The notes beneath the pieces were generated by a model, which did not search any database, was not told the origin of the DNA, and saw only the letters and a program-made list of their open reading frames with translations. A stretch of 64,000 nt of DNA from Psychrobacter urativorans (GTDB lineage: Bacteria; Pseudomonadota; Gammaproteobacteria; Pseudomonadales; Moraxellaceae). The stretch covers positions 1 to 64,000 of the forward strand of contig NZ_CAJHBR010000003.1 in the NCBI RefSeq assembly GCF_904846695.1, read 5' to 3'. A program made the translations under genes and the position numbers. This document shows positions 1-9,303 of this stretch, in pieces. Positions within the stretch are counted from its first letter, which is position 1. Every line of letters begins with the position of its first letter.

Positions 1-1
1 T

Positions 2-118
2 TTATGGCATTTGTCTCATCGATTGATTCGTAAAATCCTGTCACACAATCTGTGCTTTGTACTCAACAAAAAACTTGGTAATCCGCCTCTTCAGTTTGAT
101 TTGCTTATTTCAAGTTGA
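2..118 (+). mobile_element. C-terminal end of a putative IS transposase (cut by window edge)
   Basis: An open frame enters from the left edge and ends at TGA 116-118, giving 38 residues. They include HRLIRKILSHNLCF and the tail GNPPLQFDLLISS. This short, basic, helical ending resembles the tails of DDE-type insertion-sequence transposases as I remember them, but the catalytic part lies outside the window and the family cannot be fixed. No terminal inverted repeat can be recognised after the stop because the partner end is missing. It could instead be the end of an unrelated gene. The frame is open to the edge, so there is no evidence that it is broken. Confidence 0.4.
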
Positions 119-331
119 GAGTGGGGTAAAGTTATATGAATAAATACTAACAGTTGCTATGCGTTGAACGCCAATAAGCGTATACCGTGATACATTGCCA
201 CCTATGCAAATTATAACTGGCATTGGCATAAAAGAGTCACGCATCGTGTACCTTTTCAGTTAGTGTATTTGTCTATTATTTTTCTACTAACCCTTACAGC
301 TTACTCGTTAGCAGCAGTCTCGCTGCTAGAT

Positions 332-370
332 TTTGCTGTTAACTCGAGGGTTTTATAATTGTGCTAAAAT
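332..370 (+). promoter_or_regulatory. Candidate promoter of the NIF3-family gene
   Basis: A perfect TATAAT lies at 354-359 and a TAAAAT at 365-370, 33 to 49 bases before the ATG at 403. Only weak -35 matches (TTTTGC/TTGCTG near 331-338) can be paired with the first box. The position fits the gene that follows, but in AT-rich DNA such boxes occur by chance. Confidence 0.3.
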
Positions 371-402
371 CTCCGTAATAAAATTAAGCCCAAGGAACCG
401 TC

Positions 403-1263
403 ATGCCCTATAAAAACTCTGCAACTAGCTCAGAAAACCAGCCAGCCTCTCAATCAGCCTCTCAATCAGTAACCGCGCAAGCCTTAGTGCAGTTTTGTGA
501 TGAGTATTTATCGAGCGCCGCCTTTAAAGACTATGCTCCTAATGGGTTACAAGTTGACGCAGGTCAGCCTATCAAAACTATTATCACTGGGGTCACCGCT
601 TGTGAGGCGCTAATCGATGCCGCTATCGCTGCAAAAGCTGATGCTATCATGGTACACCATGGTTATTTTTGGAAAGGTGAGCCTGAGGCTATCGTTGGTA
701 TCAAAGGCCAACGTATTCGTAAGCTCATGCAGAATGGTATTTCGTTAATCGCCTATCATTTGCCTCTCGATGCCCATCCGCTAATAGGTAACAATGCCAA
801 ACTTGCTGAAATGCTAGGCCTGACCATCAGCGGCCCATTGTATCCGCATGAGTCTCATCCAGTCGGTAACATCGCTACTTGTGCAGCACAGAGTGCAGAA
901 GATTTAGCGGCAACTATTAGCCAAGTGTTAGGACGGGTACCACTATATATCTCCAGTGACTATAGTTTTACTGATAATCAAAGCTTATTAGACAGTACAA
1001 CTAATAAAAAAATCAAACGTATCGGCTTATGCACAGGCGGCGCGCAAGATATGATTGAGCAAGCCGCTATTATGGGTTGCGATGCTTATCTATCAGGAGA
1101 GATATCTGAGAGAACCACGCATAGCGCGCGTGAATTAGGGCTAGATTATTTTGCTTGTGGTCATCATGCTACCGAACGTGGCGGTATTCAGGCTTTGGGT
1201 GAATTAATCGCTGAGCAGTTCAAGCTAACGGTGACATTTGTCGATATAGATAATCCTGCCTAA
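403..1263 (+). CDS. NIF3/YbgI-family dinuclear metal-binding protein
   Basis: This is a 286-residue protein of the NIF3 family (DUF34), close to E. coli YbgI, a hexameric ring protein with a two-metal centre. Its biochemical role is still debated (GTP cyclohydrolase I type 2-like annotations are common). Visible metal-ligand motifs are VHHG at residues 84-87, PLDAH at 121-125, and GHHATE at 253-258 near the C-terminus. The usual length is about 250. The excess is an N-terminal Ser/Gln-rich stretch (ASQSASQS) of about 25 residues. AAGGA six bases before the ATG supports this start. The gene stands alone, followed by a long non-coding stretch. The family assignment is firm; the function is not. 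Confidence 0.9.
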   Translation: MPYKNSATSSENQPASQSASQSVTAQALVQFCDEYLSSAAFKDYAPNGLQVDAGQPIKTIITGVTACEALIDAAIAAKADAIMVHHGYFWKGEPEAIVGIKGQRIRKLMQNGISLIAYHLPLDAHPLIGNNAKLAEMLGLTISGPLYPHESHPVGNIATCAAQSAEDLAATISQVLGRVPLYISSDYSFTDNQSLLDSTTNKKIKRIGLCTGGAQDMIEQAAIMGCDAYLSGEISERTTHSARELGLDYFACGHHATERGGIQALGELIAEQFKLTVTFVDIDNPA

Positions 1264-2027
1264 TGGTTAAGATTTTTCACTGTTTTGTTAACCCTACTTG
1301 AATGATAATTATATAGACCGCATACAAAGAGATAGTAAGAGACTGTTTTGTCATGAAACTTTTCATCAATGGTAGCTTCCGGTTATAGCATCAGGGGCTC
1401 TAGGGCTGGGTGGTTAACTGTTATTTTTTAACAGTAATTTCAACAGTGGCATGGCCCTATAACTATAGAAATAAAGTCAATTTTAACAGCGACCATTTCT
1501 ATACACCTGATGTTGCAATTGCCCTGTTAGTTTTTATAATCTTTTATACTTGCCTGTACCTAGTTGAGCGTTAACTACATTATTAGCAGGCACTATAGAG
1601 GTTTTAGTAGCCAACTTAAAGCAATTCTGGACAAGATCACACTGCTCGAACCTTAATGTTTTTGACTTTTAAGCATCTTATGATAAATATCTTGTTAAAA
1701 GTTAACCGCCATTACTGGTCAGTAGCCGGACAACAAATTCGATTTTAGTCATTAATGACAGTAAATCGATATTATTGCCTAGATCTTTGTTTCAATAATT
1801 TATTCATGACCTTACCTAAGTAATATACAGCTGTCTGATAGTTATTATTAACTAGTAGTGGCTTTTATATTACCAAATAGTACTACATTCATTGATTCGA
1901 TGGCCTTAAAGTCGATTGAGGAGTGGTCTACTGTTTAACAGCGTCGTTCAACTGGGCATTTATAATAAGCTCAATAAGTTGAATATCTGTTTAGGGTGAG
2001 CAGGATGGCTAAAATTAGGAGACCTCT
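1264..2027. other. Long intergenic region without a recognisable gene
   Basis: This 764-base AT-rich stretch has stops in all frames and no long ORF apart from a short frame overlapping the next gene. The only local structure I noticed is a 7-bp perfect hairpin at 1417-1435 (ACTGTTA, five T, TAACAGT), which lacks the GC-rich stem of a normal terminator. A small RNA or a decayed gene cannot be excluded. Confidence 0.4.
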
Positions 2028-3236
2028 ATGCAGCGTATTACTTATCGTGTCAAAGTATCTGCGCAAAGTGCTAAACGCCGTATTGGTTATTTACTGCGTC
2101 CAGCCAAGCGTGAACTTAACACTAAAAGTAACTTCGTTCCTCTCGTTCCTTTCATTCCGCCAAGCCGTTTTTCTAAAACCAAAAAGATCATGCAAGTCAC
2201 TAGTATTGCCTTGCTGTCCTTGCCTGCTGAAAGTCTGACAACGATGAATAATCAAGTCTCTACTTATGACCATGTCATGATAGATAAGACTTTGACTATT
2301 GCTGCTGTGCCTGGCGATAGCACTTATTTCGCTACTGATGGTTTCCAACATGGTTTTGGCTACGACTTAGTACGTAGCTATGCCGATGAGCTGGGGGTCA
2401 CTATTACGCTAAAAGCTTATGCTAATGAACAAGATGCTTTAAAAGCGTTAAAATCAGGTACTGCTGACATGGCTTTGACTACAGCTAGCACTGAGCTTAG
2501 AAATGAGTTGGCCCTACCCTCAATCAATGTCAGCTGTGGTTATGATACTAGCTTAACTAAAAATGGCCTAAACCCTAAAGTTAATTGGTCATTCAAAAAT
2601 TCTGATGATCCATTGTCGCAAAAAGCCAGTAACTTTTTATGTGACAGTATCAAGCTTGATAATACTCAAAAGCTAGCCTCATTTTATAATCAAGATTTAT
2701 TAAAAGATGCTTATAGCCAGCAACATTTTCAACAGACTTTGACCGAAAAGCTCCCTGACTACCAGTCATCATTTAAACAGCAAGCTCAGCAGTACAATCA
2801 CGACTGGGAGTTACTAGTCGCTATGGGTTATCAAGAGTCGCATTTAGACGCTAATGCTGTTTCACCAACTGGGGTGCGCGGTATTATGATGCTAACTAAT
2901 AGCACCGCAAAAGCTATGGGCGTTGCTGATCGTATTGATCCTTATCAAAGTATCGGTGGCGGTGCTCGTTACTTAGAAGAAATGAAGTCTGATTTTACTG
3001 ATGTGCCCAAAAGTGATCGGGTTTGGTTTGCCCTCGCTGGCTATAATATGGGTCCCAATGCTGTCAAACGTATTCAAAGCGAGTTGCGTGCACAAGATAT
3101 CGATGATAAGAGCTGGGCCAATGTCTATGCCTATTTATCTGAGAACAAAGCGGCAAATAGTCGTTATGAACAAGCTATGCACTATGTCAGTAATATCAGA
3201 AGCTATTTAGAAACTATCAAAACTACGGCTACTTAA
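2028..3236 (+). CDS. MltF-like lytic transglycosylase with a truncated solute-binding domain
   Basis: This 402-residue protein combines part of a periplasmic solute-binding fold with a Slt-type lytic transglycosylase domain, the MltF arrangement. Lytic transglycosylases cut the MurNAc-GlcNAc bond of peptidoglycan to form 1,6-anhydro ends. The binding-protein-like part covers about residues 88-175 (IAAVPGDSTYFATDGFQHG, GTADMALTTAS), roughly the first lobe only. The catalytic domain follows at about 255-385, with catalytic Glu270 in GYQESHL, GVRGIMML, and GYNMGP at 338-343. The N-terminus is basic, with a short hydrophobic stretch at about 56-70 that could be a weak membrane anchor. No lipobox is seen. 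AGGAG six bases upstream fixes the ATG. It shares a terminator with the convergent mltD. The catalytic domain is confident; export is inferred from the family. Confidence 0.85.
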   Translation: MQRITYRVKVSAQSAKRRIGYLLRPAKRELNTKSNFVPLVPFIPPSRFSKTKKIMQVTSIALLSLPAESLTTMNNQVSTYDHVMIDKTLTIAAVPGDSTYFATDGFQHGFGYDLVRSYADELGVTITLKAYANEQDALKALKSGTADMALTTASTELRNELALPSINVSCGYDTSLTKNGLNPKVNWSFKNSDDPLSQKASNFLCDSIKLDNTQKLASFYNQDLLKDAYSQQHFQQTLTEKLPDYQSSFKQQAQQYNHDWELLVAMGYQESHLDANAVSPTGVRGIMMLTNSTAKAMGVADRIDPYQSIGGGARYLEEMKSDFTDVPKSDRVWFALAGYNMGPNAVKRIQSELRAQDIDDKSWANVYAYLSENKAANSRYEQAMHYVSNIRSYLETIKTTAT

Positions 3237-3296
3237 GAACCGTTAACAAGTAAAACTGTTAATAAATAAAACCTGCAATAATTAAAAACTGCCCAT

Positions 3297-3332
3297 AAAA
3301 AAGCTGCCCTTATAGATAAGAGCAGCTTTTTT
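3297..3332. terminator. Bidirectional terminator between the two transglycosylase genes
   Basis: The stem AAAAAAGCTGC / GCAGCTTTTTT also has an inner CTTAT/ATAAG pairing and runs of A and T on both sides. It can therefore stop transcription from both convergent genes. Confidence 0.85.
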
Positions 3333-3368
3333 GTCACTAGGTTTTTAGTTCAGCGCTTAAATTAACTT

Positions 3369-6300
3369 TTAACGATTGGGTACAGTCAAGCGTTGACCAC
3401 GTTGTATCATCGTATTCGCTGGTATTTTGTTCATATCAGCAAGCTCTTGGGTCGATACCCCATATTTACGAGCTAAGCTAATTAAGTTGTCACCAGAACC
3501 GACGGTATAGCTAACTGTCAGTTTAGGTACTTTGATAGTTTGCCCACGTTGCAGTTGCGCATTAACCGCTAGGCCATTAGTAGCCGCTAGATCTTCAACT
3601 GATACTTTAAAGCGACCCGCTAAAGCAATTAAGCCGTCACCAGGTTGTACTTTGTAGTTTTCAGTATTGCCTAACTTTTTGCCACTATTACTTGAGCTAC
3701 TATTACTACTGGCAGCGCTACTACTGGCGCTACTATTAGAGCTGCTGCTAGTACTGGCCGAGCTACTACTACTGCCACCAGCAGGAATAGTAATACTGCG
3801 ACCTAGTATCAAGTTTGAAGTCGTCGTCAAGCCATTGGCTGATGCTAAGTCACTAACGCCGATGTTATAGCGTTTGGCAACCCCAGTTAACGTATCACCT
3901 GATTGGATTTTATAGCTGATTGGCTTATCGTTTAACTTATTATCAACTTGCGCTTTAGAAGCCGGCACTTTGATAGTCTGTCCACGTTGCAAGCGAGCGT
4001 TGGCATCAAAGCTGCTGTTAACTGCTGCGACTTGCTCAGCACTAACGCCAATACTATTAGCGATGCCAATCAAAGTATCGCCAGATTTGACAGTATATTT
4101 GCTAGTAGCTGCTGAACTTGAGCTGCTGCTAGTATTTGCCGAGCTGCTACTGCTACTGGCACTACTGACATTAGTATTAGCGTTTGCAGGAATTTTTAAG
4201 GTTTGACCGACATACAATGAGTCTGTAGTGCCAATATTATTCAAGCTAGCTAAAGCTTCGGTAGAGATATTGAACTGGCGAGCCAGAGCAATAAGGCCGT
4301 CACCTGGTTTTACTTTATAATTTTTGGTCGCTACATTAGCCTTGCTAGGCTTAGTCGATGGCGCCGCAGGAGTACTGATTGGAGGCGTCACTTTGCCAGG
4401 AATTAACCAAAGTTTCTGACCTCTTAGTAAGTCAGCACGGCTGCTTAGATTATTATAAGTAGCTAGCTGAGTAACCGACAAACCAAAGCGATTGGCAGTA
4501 CCGATCAGGGTGTCACCACTTTGTACTACGTAGCTGTCAGGCTGGCTGGCAGCACTGCTACTCGTATCACTAATAGGGGCGATAGTTTTAGCGTTGTATA
4601 GATATAAAGTACTACCGGATAATAAATTTGTATTAGCATCTATCTGGTTCCACTCGGTAATATCACGCCAGCTAACCCCTGCTCGGCTAGCAATGTTAGA
4701 TAAGGTATCACCACGTTTTACTGTATAAGTAGTACGTTGACCTTGTGGTTTTGGTTTGCTTGCCGCTTTGGTTGGGAAGCTTAGTTTCTTCTCTTTACCA
4801 CTAGCTTCTAATATAGACTGCTGCGTCTGTATCGCTGATAACTTAATATTACCATCAATGGAGCTAACAATATCACGCTGCTCAGGAGTCTGCATTTGAA
4901 TCTGCTGGGCGATAAAGTCACGCTCTTCTTTACTCAGTGGCGGCTCTTGAGTAATAGTGTTGTTGCGAGTAATCTGTGCTGAAGTGGTGGGCAAACTATT
5001 ACTGCTCTTAAGCTCAGCATTGATTTTGTTAGTCTCTCTACTGGTAATAGGAGGCTCAGTATTAAACGAGGTATTATTACCATAAACAGAGCTACTAGTC
5101 GGATTTGGTGTCGGTGTGATATAGCTAGTGGTTTGCTGCGGCACACTGGCGCTAGACGCATATGCCGCTAAGCCGCCACCAGTCGCAGGCAATGAAGAGC
5201 TAGGATAGGGCTTACTGTTATAATTAGGAGTGCTAGGCGTTGAGCTAGTGGTTGGGCTACTATTATTAAAAGTAGTCGTAGCAGCGATCACATTACTACT
5301 GCCATTGCCTCTTAAGCTACTAAGCTTGGCATCAATATTGACATCGACATCATTAGGAATAATGATCCGCTGTGGACCTGATGAATCAATGCGCGAAGAC
5401 GTTAACGCCGTATTGAGTCTTTCAAGCTCATCGTAACTCACGCCTGTCACTTGGGCAACTTCAGCCAGACTGACACCATAGTTAGCAGGCACACTACGGA
5501 AATGCTGACGGTTAGCGATAGCTGGGAGATAAACCCCAAACTTTTCTGGATTGGCGACAATCTCAGCAACCGCCAAGAAGCGTGGCACATAGTTCATGGT
5601 CTCAGTCGGTAATCTAAGCGACCAATAATCGGTAGGTAAGCCTTGCGCTCTATTGGCATCAATGGCTTTTTGTATACGTCCTGGACCCGCATTATAAGCG
5701 GCTAAGGCTAGCTCCCAACTGCCAAACTGATTATGTAGCGCCGTCAAAAAGTCATAAGCGGCACGTGTAGATTCGATAACATCACGGCGACCATCATAGG
5801 TGCTGCTCTGGTTTAGACCATAGATACGACCCGTACTAGGAATGAACTGCCATAACCCTGCGGCTGCAGCGCTACTAGTACCACCTGGATCATAGGAGCT
5901 TTCGATGACTGGCAACAGAGCCAGTTCAGTTGGAATATTACGGCGCTCAGCTTCACGTACCGTATGATAAAGATAGCGACTTGCCCGTGCCGTTAGACGA
6001 TTTAGATAGTCTTGTCGGCTAGTAAACCAACCCTTTTGACCTTCAATACGTTGATTATAGACTGGATTGCCGCTATTCATGCGATAACCAGCTCGCAAGC
6101 GACCCCACAAATCACCGTACTGCTGAATGGCAAGCTTGTTACCTTCAACCATTGTCATATCACTGGCTTCAAGCAAATCCGCTAACTCATCTAAGCTTTC
6201 CGCATCTAAATAAGCAGTTGAATAGTCACCACCAGCATTGATATTTGGCTGAGTAGTAGCTGCTGTTTGATTAGCAGGACGCTTAGTAATGACTGGCGAT

Positions 6301-6425
6301 GAATTAGTAGCACCAGTATTTTTGACTGCTGAAGTATTACTACAAGCGCTGATAAGTAGCGTTGATACCGCGAGCGTCAAAGGCAGAGCGATAAATGAGC
6401 GAGATTTTACGAACACATTAGACAT
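3369..6425 (-). CDS. mltD: Membrane-bound lytic murein transglycosylase D with seven LysM repeats
   Basis: This 1018-residue lipoprotein is a lytic transglycosylase of the MltD type. The signal sequence ends in a lipobox, LISAC, with Cys28. The catalytic domain spans about residues 155-300, with catalytic Glu175 in LPVIESSYDP, then AAGLWQFIPSTGR and YNAGPGR. A degenerate LysM-like stretch follows near 315-360, then a long Ser/Thr/Pro/Asn-rich linker, then seven clear LysM modules, each starting Y-x-V/I-x-x-GD-x-L. They are separated by poly-Ser linkers such as SSASSSSSSA. E. coli MltD is about 450 residues with two LysM modules, so this protein is more than twice as long. LysM binds GlcNAc in peptidoglycan and should anchor the enzyme across the wall. 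AGGA lies 13 bases from the ATG, rather far. Expected at the outer membrane, facing the periplasm. Confidence 0.93.
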   Translation of the reverse strand: MSNVFVKSRSFIALPLTLAVSTLLISACSNTSAVKNTGATNSSPVITKRPANQTAATTQPNINAGGDYSTAYLDAESLDELADLLEASDMTMVEGNKLAIQQYGDLWGRLRAGYRMNSGNPVYNQRIEGQKGWFTSRQDYLNRLTARASRYLYHTVREAERRNIPTELALLPVIESSYDPGGTSSAAAAGLWQFIPSTGRIYGLNQSSTYDGRRDVIESTRAAYDFLTALHNQFGSWELALAAYNAGPGRIQKAIDANRAQGLPTDYWSLRLPTETMNYVPRFLAVAEIVANPEKFGVYLPAIANRQHFRSVPANYGVSLAEVAQVTGVSYDELERLNTALTSSRIDSSGPQRIIIPNDVDVNIDAKLSSLRGNGSSNVIAATTTFNNSSPTTSSTPSTPNYNSKPYPSSSLPATGGGLAAYASSASVPQQTTSYITPTPNPTSSSVYGNNTSFNTEPPITSRETNKINAELKSSNSLPTTSAQITRNNTITQEPPLSKEERDFIAQQIQMQTPEQRDIVSSIDGNIKLSAIQTQQSILEASGKEKKLSFPTKAASKPKPQGQRTTYTVKRGDTLSNIASRAGVSWRDITEWNQIDANTNLLSGSTLYLYNAKTIAPISDTSSSAASQPDSYVVQSGDTLIGTANRFGLSVTQLATYNNLSSRADLLRGQKLWLIPGKVTPPISTPAAPSTKPSKANVATKNYKVKPGDGLIALARQFNISTEALASLNNIGTTDSLYVGQTLKIPANANTNVSSASSSSSSANTSSSSSSAATSKYTVKSGDTLIGIANSIGVSAEQVAAVNSSFDANARLQRGQTIKVPASKAQVDNKLNDKPISYKIQSGDTLTGVAKRYNIGVSDLASANGLTTTSNLILGRSITIPAGGSSSSSASTSSSSNSSASSSAASSNSSSSNSGKKLGNTENYKVQPGDGLIALAGRFKVSVEDLAATNGLAVNAQLQRGQTIKVPKLTVSYTVGSGDNLISLARKYGVSTQELADMNKIPANTMIQRGQRLTVPNR

Positions 6426-6762
6426 GATAATTGGCGTTTCCTAGCAGCTAGTATGAGTACCGATATTAATAATTGACAGTATTTATAGTATTGACAGTAT
6501 AGTATGCAAAGCGAAGCAAAAACCATAGCTATCTTAAAGATATTTAAAAAATGATAACGCTCATTAGGAGCGTAGAAGATTTATAATAATGGTATTGAGC
6601 AGTCGACCACAGCAGCGTCTACTTATTACGCTTCAACACCTGTTAGTATAAATCTATTATTACAAATCAATATAAGGCCACTTTAGTATTGCTCAGCTAA
6701 TCAGCACTAGCATAACTAAGCCACTTTATATTTGAACCCTTTTTATTTTAATAGCTATCGTT
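6426..6762. other. Intergenic region upstream of mltD, with a direct repeat
   Basis: There is no gene in these 337 bases. An 11-bp direct repeat ATTGACAGTAT occurs at 6472-6482 and 6490-6500, 18 bp apart and so nearly two helical turns. On the minus strand TATACT (6501 to 6496) lies within the second copy and could be a -10 box for mltD. The rest is AT-rich with no visible structure. Confidence 0.4.
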
Positions 6763-7257
6763 CTAATCAATAGTGACTTGTGATACAGCTCGTAGCAGTA
6801 CCGCATTACCGGTAGCAACCGTTAAGGTCACTCGTGAATTAGTAACGAAAGATACACTCTGGCCATCTTTAACCCAGCTCTCAGTAGTCGTCACGTTAGC
6901 TTTGGCTTGTTCTCCAGTAATCACTATATTATTGATACTGATCTCGTAGCGGTAATTTGAAGTTTGATTCCATCCAGTCTGTAACAGTCTTAAATAAGCC
7001 TCTTTATCCAAGCTAGTAGACTTGCCCTTTCTAGATAAAGAAATGAGCGCATCATCAGAGACTAGACGTGATACTTGACTGAGGTTTTTACTATTAGCTG
7101 CCGCTTTCATAGCCGCAGAATAATTCTGTACTAAGCTTTCATTCATAGTTGCCGCTTGCACACTAACAGAGAACGCACTAGCTACCGCTGCTACTGCAGC
7201 AATGCTCGTACCTCTGACTATCACCGTCAGCAATCGTTTTACCCATATATTTTGCAT
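6763..7257 (-). CDS. Exported NTF2-like small protein of unknown function
   Basis: A 164-residue protein with a signal peptide: a basic start, then a hydrophobic run TSIAAVAAVASAFSVSVQA, with likely cleavage after Ala-Gln-Ala near residue 36. The mature part of about 128 residues looks like an NTF2/SnoaL-type cone fold. It has an N-terminal helical part (MKAAANSKNLSQVSRLVSDD), a central RYEISINNIVITGEQAKANV strand pair and a C-terminal strand rich in Val/Thr. AAGGA sits six bases before the ATG. It lies between mltD and the CorC-like gene, transcribed in the same direction but with gaps of over 300 bases each side, so it is probably a single-gene unit. The fold call is from pattern only; the function is unknown. 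Confidence 0.65.
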   Translation of the reverse strand: MQNIWVKRLLTVIVRGTSIAAVAAVASAFSVSVQAATMNESLVQNYSAAMKAAANSKNLSQVSRLVSDDALISLSRKGKSTSLDKEAYLRLLQTGWNQTSNYRYEISINNIVITGEQAKANVTTTESWVKDGQSVSFVTNSRVTLTVATGNAVLLRAVSQVTID

Positions 7258-7635
7258 CGTAATCCTTAGCGATAATAGTAATATTAACTATTGATAGGTC
7301 GTTAAAATCAATTGGTATCGTTGTGAGCTTATAAAATTTTATTATTAACTGACTGTTATTACTAACTAATAGCGAGCAATGGAACGGATTTTTATAAGCT
7401 TCTATTGCTAAATACTAGAGACTTGCAGTCAGTTGAGTAGGCCTTAAGTCATTATTGTTTTAGCCTATCACTAATTTCTAACACTCATGTAACGCCCTAG
7501 ATGACTATTGATAGGTCATAGCTATAACTACTGTAACATTTTGAAATAAATGCCTATAGACTAGCCGCTATAACCTCAGCATTAGTCTATTAGCAGCTGT
7601 ATATTTAATTGCTTGTAAGATAAATAGTAATAGGC
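7258..7635. other. Intergenic region, nothing recognised
   Basis: These 378 AT-rich bases lie between two minus-strand genes. I see no ORF, terminator hairpin or repeat that stands out. It should hold the promoter of the exported NTF2-like gene. Confidence 0.35.
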
Positions 7636-8961
7636 TTAATTATTATAATCTTCATCATCACTAAGCTTCATACCTAAGCGCTCTACTCGTCTGTCCATCA
7701 TCTGTCGTGCTAGCGCCTGCATATCCTCAACCCGATCAATCTCATCGACAATCTCTAAGCCCAATAGAGTCTCAAACACATCCTCTAAAGTAACCAAGCC
7801 TTTGACTTCACCATACTCGCCTACGGTAATGGCAATGTGAATACGGTTCTTTAACATCAATTCGAGCAGATCAAAAAGTTTCATCTTGGAGAATACAAAG
7901 CTAATTTCACGTTGAAACTGAGTTAAAGGCTTGTGTACGGCATGATTTACTTTTGCCAGTAACATGTCTGTTTTTAACACAAAACCCGTTATGTTGTCCA
8001 AGTCACCTTCATATATAGGTAAGCGAGAAAAAGTTAATTTTGGTCGATCCGCCATCACTTCAGCGACTGTTTTGCTTTGCTCAAACGCTAGCATAACCGA
8101 ACGTGGAGTCATAATATCTTCGACTTTTATCGCCCCAAAGGCTAGCAAGTTACGAATAATGCGGGCCTCTAACGGATCGATTTGGCCAGCCTCTTCCCCT
8201 ATGCTAGTTAAAGCGGCGAACTCACGACGACTAAACACATTGGTATCTTTGCCACCAACCAAAAGTTTAGTTAATCGCTCAGACAACCAAATAATCGGAT
8301 ACAGTAAGATGATAATACCGCGGACGAAATAAGCTACTAACCCGCTTAACTGCCGCCAATAGACCGTCCCTAAAGTTTTGGGTATGATTTCAGAAAAGGT
8401 CAAAATAGCCAGAGTCATTAAAGCTGAAAACAAGCCAAACCAAGCACTACCGAATACGATAGTGGCTTGCGCACCAGCACCAATAGAGCCCAAAGTGTTG
8501 GCAATCGTATTTAAAGTTAGGATAGCGGCCAAAGACTGATCAACACTATCTTGTTTTAAGCGTTTGAGCATTTTAGCTTTTTTGGGATTGCTCTCTTGTA
8601 CATCTGCAATGTATGACGGAGTCATGCTAAGCAAAACAGACTCGGCCATTGAACAGACAAAAGACAAGCCTATCGCCATACTGATAAAGCCTATGAGCAG
8701 CATGACGTTGCTAGTGCTTGGTTCAGCAAGGGCTTCGGCAGCAAAAGCCGGATAAGGGAACAGCAACAATAGCGATAACAACAACAGCGCAACTATAGTT
8801 AAGGGCTTACTAAAAAGCCTAAGATAACTATACTTGCCGCTATGCTGATATGAATAGTTGCCTAAATAGGCAAGCGTCGTCGGGGGAGGTTTCGCGGACG
8901 CGGGTTCACTATGAGCGCGCTGACGACATAAACGAGGTACAAACAAAAAAATGGGCAACAA
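7636..8961 (-). CDS. CNNM/CorC-family membrane protein (DUF21 plus CBS pair)
   Basis: This is a membrane protein of the CNNM/HlyC/CorC family, linked in relatives to magnesium or other cation export. The N-terminal half holds a DUF21-type membrane domain (hydrophobic segments from NVMLLIGFISMAIGLSFVCS onward to IIILLYPIIWLSERL). The second half holds a CBS pair (VEDIMTPRSVMLAFE..., IHIAITVGEYGEVKGLVTLEDVFETLLGLEIVDE). No transporter-associated CorC_HlyC domain follows; the protein stops soon after the CBS pair. The longest frame begins at tandem TTG codons, and no ATG occurs before the first DUF21 helix. Either a TTG start is used or translation begins somewhat inside. The hydrophobic stretch LTIVALLLLSLLLLFPY before the domain could be a signal-like helix. 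The start is uncertain, the family firm. Confidence 0.85.
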   Translation of the reverse strand: MLPIFLFVPRLCRQRAHSEPASAKPPPTTLAYLGNYSYQHSGKYSYLRLFSKPLTIVALLLLSLLLLFPYPAFAAEALAEPSTSNVMLLIGFISMAIGLSFVCSMAESVLLSMTPSYIADVQESNPKKAKMLKRLKQDSVDQSLAAILTLNTIANTLGSIGAGAQATIVFGSAWFGLFSALMTLAILTFSEIIPKTLGTVYWRQLSGLVAYFVRGIIILLYPIIWLSERLTKLLVGGKDTNVFSRREFAALTSIGEEAGQIDPLEARIIRNLLAFGAIKVEDIMTPRSVMLAFEQSKTVAEVMADRPKLTFSRLPIYEGDLDNITGFVLKTDMLLAKVNHAVHKPLTQFQREISFVFSKMKLFDLLELMLKNRIHIAITVGEYGEVKGLVTLEDVFETLLGLEIVDEIDRVEDMQALARQMMDRRVERLGMKLSDDEDYNN

Positions 8962-9303
8962 GGTAGGTAACCTGAATATTAAGAGGACTTAAAAAGGATT
9001 AAACAATCTACTATTATCGTTCAATATAGACCATTTTAACGTTCTGATAGTAGCATTGATGTTGTGCTTTCACAATAATTTGTCATTTTATCTGAATTTT
9101 ATTTTTTCAAGTTTCACTTTCACTGTTGCGTATAGAACGACTAATCCTTATATCTAAGTCAAATTGCCTGTCAATATCTTTCAAAACTGTCTGTCTTAGC
9201 GTATAAATATACCCTCAGCTTATGATTAACAGTTACCAAGTGGAAGAATTTTTGTTACTATGCGTCTAATTTTATTGTTATCTGCAACTCACTGAGAGAA
9301 TTT
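8962..9303. other. Divergent intergenic region between the CorC-like gene and yajC
   Basis: These 342 bases must contain promoters for both outward-facing genes. Several AT-rich boxes are present (for example TATAAA near 9205-9215), but none pairs convincingly with a -35. No hairpin or repeat stands out. Confidence 0.35.

Noticed and set aside
1996..2238. 80-codon frame overlapping the MltF-like gene
   Set aside because: It lies in another frame of a gene with a perfect ribosome-binding site and clear domains.
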